From NCBI RefSeq assembly GCF_016862915.1, contig NZ_BONW01000039.1, positions 1-64,000 of the forward strand: DNA of 64,000 nt, in the 5' to 3' direction. Source of the stretch: Plantactinospora endophytica. GTDB lineage: Bacteria; Actinomycetota; Actinomycetes; Mycobacteriales; Micromonosporaceae. Made by a program: the position numbers and the translations under genes. The notes beneath the pieces are model-generated. The model made no database searches, had not been told where the DNA came from, and saw only the letters and a program-made list of their open reading frames with translations. Below, piece by piece: positions 56,953 through 64,000 of the stretch (position 1 is the stretch's first letter; every line of letters starts with the position of its first letter).

Positions 56953-58077
56953 ATGGCCGCATCATCCCGCCCGCCGTTCCGCGCCGACCACGTCGGCAGC
57001 CTGCTGCGACCCGCGCGGCTGCTGACCGCCCGGGAGGACCGGGCCGCCGGGCGGATCACCGCCGAGGAGTTGCGCGCCGTCGAGGACGACGCGATCCGCG
57101 AGGTGGTACGCCTCCAGGAGAGCATCGGGCTGCGTACCGCCACCGACGGAGAATTCCGGCGTACCTCCTGGCACATGGACTTCATCTACCAGCTCGGCGG
57201 GATCGACCCGGCCGACGAGAAGCTGACCGTGCAGTTCTTCAACGAGTCCGGAAAGCTGGAGTTTCAGTCGGCGGCGCTGCGGGTGCACGACCGGGTGAAG
57301 CTGACCGACACCATCTTCGGCGATGCGTTCTCGTTCCTGAAGCAGCAGGTCGGCACGGGCACCCCGAAGCTGACCATCCCGTCGCCGAGCATGGTGCACT
57401 ACCGGGGTGGCCGGGCCGCCATCGACACCGGCGTCTACCCCGACCTGGACCAGTTCTGGACCGACCTCAGCGCCGCGTACGCCGAGCAGGTGCGTCGGCT
57501 CGCCGACCTCGGCTGCACCTACCTCCAGTTCGACGACACCAGCCTGGCGTACCTGAACGACCCCCGGCAACGGGAGATGGTGGCCGCGCAGGGCGGAGAC
57601 CCGGAGCACCAGCACGAGCGGTACATCCGGCAGATCAATGCCTCGCTGGCCGGCCGCCCCGACACCATGTCGGTGACCACCCACATGTGCCGGGGCAACT
57701 TCCGGTCCTCCTGGGCGGCCGAGGGCGGCTACGACTTCGTCGCCGAGGCGCTCTTCACCCAGCTCGACGTCGACGGCTTCTTCCTGGAGTACGACGACGA
57801 GCGCTCCGGCGACTTCGCCCCGCTGCGCTTCGTACCGCCGGGCAAGAAGGTGGTGCTCGGCCTGGTCACCACCAAGCGGGGCGAGCTGGAGAGCAAGGAC
57901 GACCTCAAGCGCCGGATCGACGAGGCCGCCCGCTACGTACCGTTGGAGCAGCTCTGCCTCTCCCCGCAGTGCGGCTTCTCCTCGACGGTGGAGGGGAACG
58001 CACTGACCCAGGAGGAGCAGGTGGCGAAGCTGCGGCTGATCGTGGAGACCGCGCAGGAGGTCTGGGGCGACAACTGA
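56953..58077 (+). CDS. MetE-like (cobalamin-independent methionine synthase family) protein
   Basis: A 374-residue protein corresponding to the C-terminal catalytic barrel of MetE, without the N-terminal half. ADHVGSLLRP at the start, TDGEFRRTSWHMDF (near 57), QFDDTSLAYL (near 193), THMCRGN (near 240) and LSPQCGFSST (near 335) supply the zinc His-Cys-Cys set. Stand-alone proteins of this type (YxjG-like) transfer methyl groups from varied donors; the substrate is not known. The ATG at 56953 follows GAGGGG. It is not linked by repeats or overlap to the regulator upstream. Confidence 0.88.
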   Translation: MAASSRPPFRADHVGSLLRPARLLTAREDRAAGRITAEELRAVEDDAIREVVRLQESIGLRTATDGEFRRTSWHMDFIYQLGGIDPADEKLTVQFFNESGKLEFQSAALRVHDRVKLTDTIFGDAFSFLKQQVGTGTPKLTIPSPSMVHYRGGRAAIDTGVYPDLDQFWTDLSAAYAEQVRRLADLGCTYLQFDDTSLAYLNDPRQREMVAAQGGDPEHQHERYIRQINASLAGRPDTMSVTTHMCRGNFRSSWAAEGGYDFVAEALFTQLDVDGFFLEYDDERSGDFAPLRFVPPGKKVVLGLVTTKRGELESKDDLKRRIDEAARYVPLEQLCLSPQCGFSSTVEGNALTQEEQVAKLRLIVETAQEVWGDN

Positions 58078-58111
58078 CCGCCCGCCACCTGTCCACCCGG
58101 CCGGGCCGCCG

Positions 58112-58227
58112 CTCAGTCCGGCCGGGCTGCCGCTCAGTCCGGCCGGGCTGCCGCTGAGTCCGGCCAGTCACCGGTCGACCGGCTCAGTCCGGCCGGGCTG
58201 TCGGTCGGGGGCTCAGTTCGGCCGGGC
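58112..58227. repeat. Gene-end repeat copying ARP(N/D)-stop of the VOC gene
   Basis: Five units of CTCAGT(C/T)CGGCCGGGC type. Minus-strand stops are at 58213 (the VOC gene), 58184, 58134 and 58113; a fifth at 58155 is lost by a C-to-G change. Spacings are 29, 29, 21 and 21. Offsets 0, 29 and 79 place stops in all three frames, each after codons for A-R-P-(N/D). Confidence 0.9.
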
Positions 58228-58725
58228 GAAGCCGCCCTTCGGGGCGATGATTTCCAGGTTGGTGCCGTCCGGGTCGTTGAAGTACGCGACCTCGGTGCCG
58301 GCGGCGTCCGGCGGCGACACCTCCTCGGTGGTGAAGGTGTAGGCCGGGCCGAGGAAGTCGAGCCCGGCCGCGCGCATCCGGTCGTACACCGCCGGCAGGT
58401 CCTCGACCTCGAAACAGAGGTGCATCGAGCCGGGCCGGTTCGCCGCCACCTCGGCGGGCTCGCCGGCCGGCTGCCGGAACTGGATCAGGTCGATGCCGAG
58501 GTTGCGCAGCCGGAAGGTGGCGTACCGCAGTTCGGTGCGGAGCAGCCCCTGCGAGCGGGCGAACGCGGCACCCCGCATGGTCTCGTCCTCGACCACCGGT
58601 TCCAGCCCGGTCAGTGCCCGGTAGAACGCGACCGAACGGTCCAGGTCGGCCACGGAGATCCCGACGTGCGCGGCGGTGTCGAGCCCGACCGACACCGCCG
58701 CCGGATCGGGTACGGCGTTGCTCAT
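58213..58725 (-). CDS. VOC-superfamily (glyoxalase-like) protein
   Basis: A 170-residue protein with two beta-alpha-beta-beta-beta modules: AAHVGISVADLDRSVAFYRALTG (residues 18-40, in two parts) and SMHLCFEVEDLPAVYDRM with EVAYFNDPDGTNLEIIAPKG. The metal residues expected at His20, His101-region and Glu near 160 are present. VOC proteins include glyoxalases, dioxygenases and binding proteins; the substrate is unknown. ATG at 58725 follows GGGAGGTG. The gene ends in a multi-copy repeat. Confidence 0.87.
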   Translation of the reverse strand: MSNAVPDPAAVSVGLDTAAHVGISVADLDRSVAFYRALTGLEPVVEDETMRGAAFARSQGLLRTELRYATFRLRNLGIDLIQFRQPAGEPAEVAANRPGSMHLCFEVEDLPAVYDRMRAAGLDFLGPAYTFTTEEVSPPDAAGTEVAYFNDPDGTNLEIIAPKGGFARPN

Positions 58726-58769
58726 CGTGGCACCTCCCGACGGCTGGTCGGGGTGGCTCTTCCCGGCCG

Positions 58770-59075
58770 TCAGGAGTGCAAACCGGGCTGTTCCGCCGGG
58801 CGTCCAGTGGGCTGTTCCGCCGGGCGTCCGGTGGGCCGGTTCCGGCCGAGCAGCCGGACCAGCGAGACGGTGGAGATCACCGCCCAGCTCGCCTCCAGGA
58901 GCAGGAAGCCCCAAGACTGGTGCAGCAGGGCGATCACGGCCAGCACGGTCGAGCCGACGATGTTGAGCGCCAGATAGCGGTAGGAGTGCGGGGACAGCCG
59001 ACGGCTCTGGGCGGCGGCGAAGGCCGACAGGATCAGCAGCGAACCGACGATCTCGATGACATCGACAAGAGTCAT
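58770..59075 (-). CDS. Small membrane protein, CBU_0592-like
   Basis: A 101-residue protein with two or three hydrophobic helices (DVIEIVGSLLILSAFAAAQ, YLALNIVGSTVLAVIALL, GFLLLEASWAVISTVSLV), matching the CBU_0592-like family of small membrane proteins of unknown function. The C-terminus is a polar tail with a tandem PTGRPAEQ repeat. ATG at 59075 has no clear ribosome site. It lies upstream of the VOC gene on the same strand, 44 bases apart. Confidence 0.78.
   Translation of the reverse strand: MTLVDVIEIVGSLLILSAFAAAQSRRLSPHSYRYLALNIVGSTVLAVIALLHQSWGFLLLEASWAVISTVSLVRLLGRNRPTGRPAEQPTGRPAEQPGLHS
58785..58832. repeat. In-frame 24-bp duplication in the CBU_0592-like gene
   Basis: Units 58785-58808 and 58809-58832 (GGGCTGTTCCGCCGGGCGTC core) differ at one base and encode PTGRPAEQ twice. 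Being inside the reading frame its period is a multiple of three, unlike the gene-end repeats. Confidence 0.9.
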
Positions 59076-59297
59076 GATTTTCTGCGCGCCGTCTTTGCAG
59101 GGCCGGGTACGGCAGCGCTCTCGTCCGGGGGCGGTCGCATGATGGCGCCACCTGATGATCGAGAATAGCCGGGTCGCCGCCGGATCGCCCGGTTGGTGCG
59201 GAACCTCACCAACCGGCCGCACCCCGGAAGGCCGACGGGTGGCCGGTGGATGGTTCGATGCACGCCAGCGACCGTGTGGAGGAAGGGGCATCCGGGG

Positions 59298-60428
59298 ATG
59301 ACGGGGCACGAACAGGACGCGGGTCCGGCCGGTACGCGTACCAGGTGGGTGGCACCGGTCCGCCGGGCGCTCGCCCGGATGCTCAACCCCGACGGCCTCA
59401 CCTCCGGGTACGTGCCGGCGCAGCGCGGCGGGGACACCGACCGGATCGTGGACTGCGCCGCGTACGTCGACGGGCGTCGACTGCCGGGCCGGCCTGACTA
59501 CCGCGCCGCGCTGGCGGCGGCCCGCCGAGGTCGCGGCTTCGTCTGGCTCGGGCTGCACGAGCCGGGCGAGGCGGACTTCGCGCCGATCGCCCGGACGTTC
59601 GGCCTCGACGACCTGGTCACCGAGCACGCGCTGAACCGGGAACACCGGCCGGCGGTGGAGCGGTACGACCAGGTGACGGTGATCGTGCTGCGCACCACCC
59701 GGTACGTCGAGCACTCCGAGCTGACCGAGACCTCCGAGGTGGTGGAGACCGGTGCGGTGACCGTGTTCGTCGGCCCCCGGTTCGTGATCACCGTCCGGCA
59801 CGGCGCACCCGGTGCCCTCCGGCCGGTCCGGGCCGACCTGGAGGCCAAGCCCACGTTGCTGGCCCTCGGCCCGTGGGCGGTCGCCTACGCGGTCTGTGAC
59901 CAGCTCGTCGGCTCGTACGTCCAGGTGGCCACCGCCGTGGAGGCCGACGTCGACGCGGTGGAGGAACAGGTCTTCGCCCGGCGCACCGCACGGGACCGGA
60001 TCGCGCACATCTACCAGCTCAAACGGGAGCTGATGGAGTTCAAGCGGGCGGTGGCGCCGTTGCAGCGGCCGTTCGCCGCACTGCTGGAGGACCGGGAACT
60101 GCCCCGACCGGTGGTCCGGTACTTCCGGGACGTCGGCGGGGTGCTCTCCCGCACGGTCGAGCGGATCACCGCCTACGACGACCTGCTGAACTCGATCCTC
60201 CAGGCGCGGCTGGCGCAGGTGTCGGTGGACCAGAACAACGACATGCGGAAGATCGCGTCATGGGCGGCGATCTTCGCGGTGCAGACCTTCATCGCCGGCA
60301 TCTACGGGATGAACTTCGAATTCATCCCCGGGCTCAAGGCGGCGCACGGCTTCTGGGTGGTGCTGGTGGTGATGCTGGTCCTGGCGGTGGCGATGCACCG
60401 AGGCTTCCGCCGCAACAACTGGTTGTGA
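59298..60428 (+). CDS. CorA-family divalent cation transporter (first)
   Basis: A 376-residue protein of the CorA Mg2+ channel family: cytoplasmic funnel domain, long stalk helix, and two C-terminal membrane helices with the pore motif YGMNFEF (near 336), ending in RRNNWL. The loop after GMN (IPGLKAAHGFW) has the usual acidic residue replaced by a neutral/basic stretch. The ATG at 59298 is chosen because the Met-Thr-Gly-His start follows GGGG; upstream codons to 59193 are not convincing. It converges with a second corA gene 24 bases away. Confidence 0.9.
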   Translation: MTGHEQDAGPAGTRTRWVAPVRRALARMLNPDGLTSGYVPAQRGGDTDRIVDCAAYVDGRRLPGRPDYRAALAAARRGRGFVWLGLHEPGEADFAPIARTFGLDDLVTEHALNREHRPAVERYDQVTVIVLRTTRYVEHSELTETSEVVETGAVTVFVGPRFVITVRHGAPGALRPVRADLEAKPTLLALGPWAVAYAVCDQLVGSYVQVATAVEADVDAVEEQVFARRTARDRIAHIYQLKRELMEFKRAVAPLQRPFAALLEDRELPRPVVRYFRDVGGVLSRTVERITAYDDLLNSILQARLAQVSVDQNNDMRKIASWAAIFAVQTFIAGIYGMNFEFIPGLKAAHGFWVVLVVMLVLAVAMHRGFRRNNWL

Positions 60429-60452
60429 GGTTCCGGGACGCGCGGTCGCCGG

Positions 60453-61613
60453 TCAGAGCCAGTCGCGGCGTTTGAAGATGACGAAGAGCGTGCTGCACAC
60501 CACCAGCATCAGGAAGAGCGCGAACGGATAACCGAAGACCCAGTGCAGCTCGGGCATGTGCACGAAGTTCATTCCGTACACCGTGCCGATCAGGGTCGGT
60601 GCGAACAGGATCGCCGCCCAGGCGGAGATCTTCTTGATCTCCTCGTTCTGGGTGTAGCTGGCCACGGTCAGGTTCTTGACCTCCTCGTTCTGCGACTGGG
60701 ACACCAGGGTGGCGTTCAGGGCGAGGATGTCCGCCAGGATCTGCCGGAACTCGTTTACCCGCTCCGACGCAGTGGTGGCGTGGTCGGCCACGTCGCCGAG
60801 ATAGCGCCGCAGCTCCTCGTCGGTGCCGTACTTCTCGAACCCGGCACTCAGTCCCTGGAGGATGTCCAGCAGTGGCCGGGTGGCCCGCTGGAACTCGATC
60901 ACCTCGCGGGAGAGTTCGTAGATCCGCCGGCTCACCCGGGGATCACCCCGGAACACCTCGGTCTCGATCTCGTCGATGTCGTTCTGCAACCCGCCGACCA
61001 CCGGCGCGTACCCGTCGACGACGCTGTCCAGGATCGCGTACAGCACCGCCTCCGGGCCGCGCCGGAGCAGATCCGGGTCGTTCTCCATCCGGCGACGTAC
61101 GGCGGTCAGGTCCGGTGCCTGCCCGTGGCGTACGGTCAGCACGAAGTTGGCTCCGACGAAGACGTGCACCTCGCCGAAGTCCACCTCCTCGGCCTCGTCG
61201 AGGTAGCGGGCGGCCCGGAGCACCACGAACAGGGTGTCGCCGTACCGTTCGAGCTTGGGGCGCTGGTGCGCGACGATGGCGTCCTCGATGGCCAGCTCGT
61301 GCAGCCCGAACTCCTCGGCGACGGTGAGCAGTTGCGCCTCGGTCGGCCGGTACAGCCCGATCCACGCCATCGTCCCCGGCTGGTCCCGCAGCCGCTGGCA
61401 GGTCTCCGCCAGGTTCGGCGGGCCGTCGACCCGCTGCCCGTCCCGGTAGATCGCGGAGGTGACCACGCTCTCCTCCGCCGGTGCCCGCTCGGCGACTGCC
61501 TCGGCCGCCCGGGGATCCATCGACAGCTCCGGTGGCGACTGCGGATACCGGTCCTGCGAGCGGCGCAGAGCCCGCTTCGCGGGACGCAGGGCGCGCGAAC
61601 GCCAGTCGGACAT
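60453..61613 (-). CDS. CorA-family divalent cation transporter (second)
   Basis: A 386-residue CorA protein with the pore motif YGMNFVHMPELHW (near 346) including the normal MPEL loop, and the C-terminus KRRDWL. The N-terminal ~45 residues are basic and probably flexible. ATG at 61613 follows GGAGG. It is more typical of CorA than the convergent neighbour, so the two may differ in ion or in regulation. Confidence 0.92.
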   Translation of the reverse strand: MSDWRSRALRPAKRALRRSQDRYPQSPPELSMDPRAAEAVAERAPAEESVVTSAIYRDGQRVDGPPNLAETCQRLRDQPGTMAWIGLYRPTEAQLLTVAEEFGLHELAIEDAIVAHQRPKLERYGDTLFVVLRAARYLDEAEEVDFGEVHVFVGANFVLTVRHGQAPDLTAVRRRMENDPDLLRRGPEAVLYAILDSVVDGYAPVVGGLQNDIDEIETEVFRGDPRVSRRIYELSREVIEFQRATRPLLDILQGLSAGFEKYGTDEELRRYLGDVADHATTASERVNEFRQILADILALNATLVSQSQNEEVKNLTVASYTQNEEIKKISAWAAILFAPTLIGTVYGMNFVHMPELHWVFGYPFALFLMLVVCSTLFVIFKRRDWL

Positions 61614-62029
61614 GGGAAAGCCTCCACAACGAAGACGTCGAGCGACACGTGCGGGGATCCCACGGAAGAGTGGATCGCAATACCGGTCGACGGCCCGCGC
61701 CGAGCCGCCGTCCCATCCCACGCCCGCCCCCGGCCGAGGACGACAAACCGCCGGCCAACAGCACGGAAACGTTGACCAATCCCCACGGTAGGCGGAGCGG
61801 CCGGCCTTCGCACCCCGAGTCGCGGACAACCTCGCCCCGGCCCCGGACGACGGGACTGACGGGAACGAGGACTCCGGTGCGCCGAACCGCTCGTGCTGGG
61901 AGGGCGGGCGGCAGCCGCCGCAGCTCCGCCACCAGGTCCCCGTGACGGTCCGGGCGAGGTCGAGCGGCCGGGGCGCCGGCCTGCTGCCGCCTGCGGCCAG
62001 GGCCGGCGCCTGTTCGCGGTACTCGTCCG
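61614..62029. other. Intergenic region, 416 bases
   Basis: This is upstream of the second corA gene and downstream of the MoaD-like gene. Frames open here lack ribosome sites and codon bias in a consistent phase. I see no repeat, strong hairpin or RNA gene. The corA promoter is probably within the first 150 bases. A magnesium-responsive leader was considered but nothing recognisable was found. Confidence 0.4.
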
Positions 62030-62305
62030 TCAGCCGCCGGCCACCGAGGGGATGACCTGTACCTCCGCGTCGTCGCGTACCGCCGTGTCGAGGCCACCGG
62101 TCTGTCGGCAGTCCTCGCCGTCGACGTAGACGTTGACGTACCGGCGCAACTCGCCCTGCTCGTCGCGGAGTCGACGGATCAGTCGGGGCCACCGCGCGGC
62201 CACCTCGTCGAGCACGGCCCGCAGCGTCCCCGTCGCGGTCACGTCCAACCGGCCCACCCCGGCCGTCTCGCCGCGCAGCGCGGCGGGCACCAGAACGGTG
62301 ACCAT
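62030..62305 (-). CDS. MoaD/ThiS-family small protein
   Basis: A 91-residue beta-grasp protein ending in the required Gly-Gly (SVAGG), with the typical NVYVDGEDCRQTGGLDTAVRDDAEVQVIP core. MoaD and ThiS carry sulfur as a C-terminal thiocarboxylate after adenylation. No moaE, moeB or thi genes are near, so the cofactor pathway is unclear. I use the ATG at 62305; a GTG at 62314 overlaps the stop of the BNR gene (GTGA) and is a good alternative. The two genes form an operon. Confidence 0.85.
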   Translation of the reverse strand: MVTVLVPAALRGETAGVGRLDVTATGTLRAVLDEVAARWPRLIRRLRDEQGELRRYVNVYVDGEDCRQTGGLDTAVRDDAEVQVIPSVAGG

Positions 62306-62310
62306 CGGCT

Positions 62311-63396
62311 TCACAGCTCCACGGCCCGGACGCAGAGCACGTCGGGCAGGTGGGCGGCGACCAGCGACCAGGAGTCGCCCTCGTCTCGACTGGCGTAGAC
62401 CTCGCCGGACCTGGTGCCGAAATAGACCCCGGCCCGGTCGGCGTCGTCGACGCACAGCGCGTCCCGGAGCACGGCAGGGTAGTAGGGGCCGCTCGGCAGC
62501 CCGTCGGTCAACGGCTGCCAGGTGTCACCGGCGTCGGTCGACCGGAAGACCCGGCAACGCCGGTCGACGGGGAAGCGTTCCCCGTCGGCGACCAGCGGAA
62601 AGGTGAAGATCGTGCCGCCCCGGTGCGGATGGGCGACCATCGGGAAGCCGAAATCGCTCGGCAGCCCGTCGGCGATCGACTGCCAGCTCACCCCGCCGTC
62701 GGTGGATCGGTAGACGCCGTGGTGGTTCTGCGCGTAGAGCCGCTCCGGGTCGGCCGCGTCCCGGGCGACCTTGTGCACGCACTGCCCGAACTCGGGCCAC
62801 TCGTCGGGGAGGAAGTAGGCGCGGATGCCGGTGTTCTGCGGTCGCCAGCTCGCGCCCGCGTCGCCGGTGCGGTAGACGCCGCCGGTCGACATGGCGACCA
62901 GGATCTGCGCCGGGTCGTCCGGGTGCGGCAGCACGGTGTGGATCGCCTGGCCGCCGAACCCGGCGTCCCACTGCTTGCGGTGCGGGTGGTCCCAGAGCGG
63001 ACGGATCAGCTCGTAGGTGATGCCGCCGTCGACCGACCGGAACAGCGCCGACGGCTGGGTGCCGGCGTAGACCACGTCGGGCTGGTCGACCGGACCGGGG
63101 GTGAGCTGCCAGACCCGCTCCAGGCTCGCCCCGGCGCCGGCCGGGAAGGCGACCGGTGGCTCCGCCGGCTCCTGCCAGGACGCGCCGAGGTCGTCACTGG
63201 TCGCCACACTCGGGCCGAAGTGCGAACTGGTCACCCCGGCGAGGAGTCGGGGCGTCGCCCGCCGTTTGTCGACGGCGACCGAGTAGACCCCGGTCATCGC
63301 GAAGTGTGGCCCGCTGACCTGCCAGGTCTTGCGGTCGTCGTCGCTGGTGGCCAGGAATAGGCCCTTGCCGGTGCCGATTGCCAACAAGGCTGTCAT
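62311..63396 (-). CDS. BNR/Asp-box beta-propeller protein
   Basis: A 361-residue protein with repeated Asp-box motifs (S-x-D-x-G-x-T/S-W): TSDDLGASW, RSVDGGITY, RTGDAGASW, RSTDGGVSW, RSTDAGDTW and ASRDEGDSW. These form a seven- or six-bladed sialidase/sortilin-like propeller. No signal peptide is visible, so it is probably cytoplasmic and not a secreted sialidase; sialidase catalytic arginines are not obvious. The ATG at 63396 has GGAGGG at good spacing; an ATG at 63402 is the alternative. It is coupled to the MoaD-like gene. Confidence 0.87.
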   Translation of the reverse strand: MTALLAIGTGKGLFLATSDDDRKTWQVSGPHFAMTGVYSVAVDKRRATPRLLAGVTSSHFGPSVATSDDLGASWQEPAEPPVAFPAGAGASLERVWQLTPGPVDQPDVVYAGTQPSALFRSVDGGITYELIRPLWDHPHRKQWDAGFGGQAIHTVLPHPDDPAQILVAMSTGGVYRTGDAGASWRPQNTGIRAYFLPDEWPEFGQCVHKVARDAADPERLYAQNHHGVYRSTDGGVSWQSIADGLPSDFGFPMVAHPHRGGTIFTFPLVADGERFPVDRRCRVFRSTDAGDTWQPLTDGLPSGPYYPAVLRDALCVDDADRAGVYFGTRSGEVYASRDEGDSWSLVAAHLPDVLCVRAVEL

Positions 63397-63504
63397 GATC
63401 ATCCCTCCGATCGGACGTGCGCCGTCGATGTCCGTCGGCCAGTATGCCGACCGGCACCGACAAAAGCGCAGCCCGGAGCCGGTGGCGGGAGGATTTCCGA
63501 CCGG

Positions 63505-64000
63505 CTACGGCCAGAGTTCGTTCACCTGGGCGTAGCTGAGCACGTCCCCGCCGAAGCCGAAGGTGCCGGTCTCGTGGATCTCCCGCGCCGCGTCGACGAA
63601 GGCGCTCAACGCCACCCGGGCGAGCGTCGAGCCGACGCTGATCCGGCGTACGCCGCAGTCGGCGAGCATCGCGACGGTCACCCCGGGGGCGCCGCCGGCC
63701 AGCGCGTTGACCGGTTTGTCCACCGATGCGCAGACCGACCGTACGGCGTCCAGGTCCGGCAGCCCGGGCGCGTACAGGACGTCGGCACCGGCTGCGGAAT
63801 ACGCCCGGAGCCGGTGGACGGTGTCCGGCAGGTCCGCCCGCCCGTAGAGGAAGTTCTCCGCCCGGGCGGTCAGGGTGAACGGGAACGGCAGCGCCCGGGC
63901 CGCCGCCACGGCCGCCTCGACCCGGCGGACCGCCTCGGCCAGCGGGCGGATCGGGTCGGCGGGATCTCCGGTGGCGTCCTCGATCGAACCGCCGACCGCG
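63505..64000 (-). CDS. Isocitrate lyase / PEP phosphonomutase-family protein (partial)
   Basis: The C-terminal ~165 residues of a protein whose start lies beyond the window. GGSIEDATGD at the edge, LTARAENFLYG and YSAAGADVLYAPGLPD, then NALAGGAPGVTVAMLADCGVRRISVGSTLAR, are typical of the ICL/PEP-mutase barrel: the ED pair binds Mg2+. Members include 2-methylisocitrate lyase, carboxyvinyl-carboxyphosphonate mutase and many uncharacterised lyases. The substrate is unknown. Confidence 0.88.
   Translation of the reverse strand, partial: AVGGSIEDATGDPADPIRPLAEAVRRVEAAVAAARALPFPFTLTARAENFLYGRADLPDTVHRLRAYSAAGADVLYAPGLPDLDAVRSVCASVDKPVNALAGGAPGVTVAMLADCGVRRISVGSTLARVALSAFVDAAREIHETGTFGFGGDVLSYAQVNELWP

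Noticed and set aside
61614-62029. Magnesium riboswitch or small gene upstream of corA
   Set aside because: No recognisable M-box-like structure, and no frame with a start, ribosome site and consistent bias.

Overview
The window reads as a chromosome segment of a high-GC actinomycete, most likely a member of the Micromonosporaceae. Pointers are the very GC-rich third codon positions, frequent GTG starts, an XRE(DUF5753)/DUF397 pair, rare TTA leucine codons confined to a few genes, many secreted Tat/Sec glycosidases and several promoters that look leaderless. I see no rRNA, tRNA, CRISPR array or insertion sequence. No database search was possible, so family names rest on motifs I can read.

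Layout. 0-1.2 kb: XRE/DUF397 regulatory pair. 1.8-5.1 kb: FAD oxidoreductase, TetR regulator and a stand-alone ketosynthase, with a clear TetR-type palindrome between the divergent genes. 5.2-29.8 kb: a polysaccharide/rhamnose utilisation region with a family 8 polysaccharide lyase, three different GH78 alpha-L-rhamnosidases, a LacI repressor and the rhaT-rhaP-rhaQ-rhaS importer. Sites close to TGAAACGTTTCA precede the lyase, two rhamnosidases and the importer, which suggests one LacI regulon. Embedded in it are an SEC-C protein, a divergent ArsR / very short P450-like pair and an MFS exporter. 29.9-37 kb: a small HTH protein, a divergent ProA homologue, an unknown protein, an ECF sigma factor followed by a lipoprotein, a Ser/Thr kinase and a lower-GC patch with an AlpA-like DNA-binding protein. 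37.2-39.7 kb: a DrrAB-type ABC exporter and a NarL-type response regulator without its kinase. 39.7-49.6 kb: luciferase-like monooxygenase, a vWA protein coupled to an ARPP-2-like protein, SGNH hydrolase, PHP phosphoesterase, DUF5685 protein with a cysteine-rich tail and LtrA. 49.7-56.8 kb: a sugar-acid locus (gntK, manD, dgoD, a three-component ABC importer) divergent from a GntR/FCD regulator. 56.9-64 kb: MetE-like protein, VOC protein, small membrane protein, two convergent CorA proteins, MoaD-like protein, BNR-repeat protein and a partial PEP-mutase-family protein.

Functionally, the lyase and rhamnosidases would attack a rhamnose- and uronate-containing polymer outside the cell, RhaSTPQ would import rhamnose, and the manD/dgoD/gntK locus could process sugar acids. 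That link is inference.

The most unusual signal is a class of tandem repeats that begin inside the last codons, or at the stop codon, of genes. At seven gene ends (17.1, 23.6, 32.4, 38.9, 43.8, 45.5 and 58.2 kb) the stop codon is repeated two to five times, almost always at spacings that are not multiples of three (20, 28, 29, 31, 32, 44). At six of the seven a stop is present in all three frames, and at five (32.4, 38.9, 43.8, 45.5, 58.2 kb) the same short C-terminal peptide is copied into the other frames. I know of no named system that matches this.
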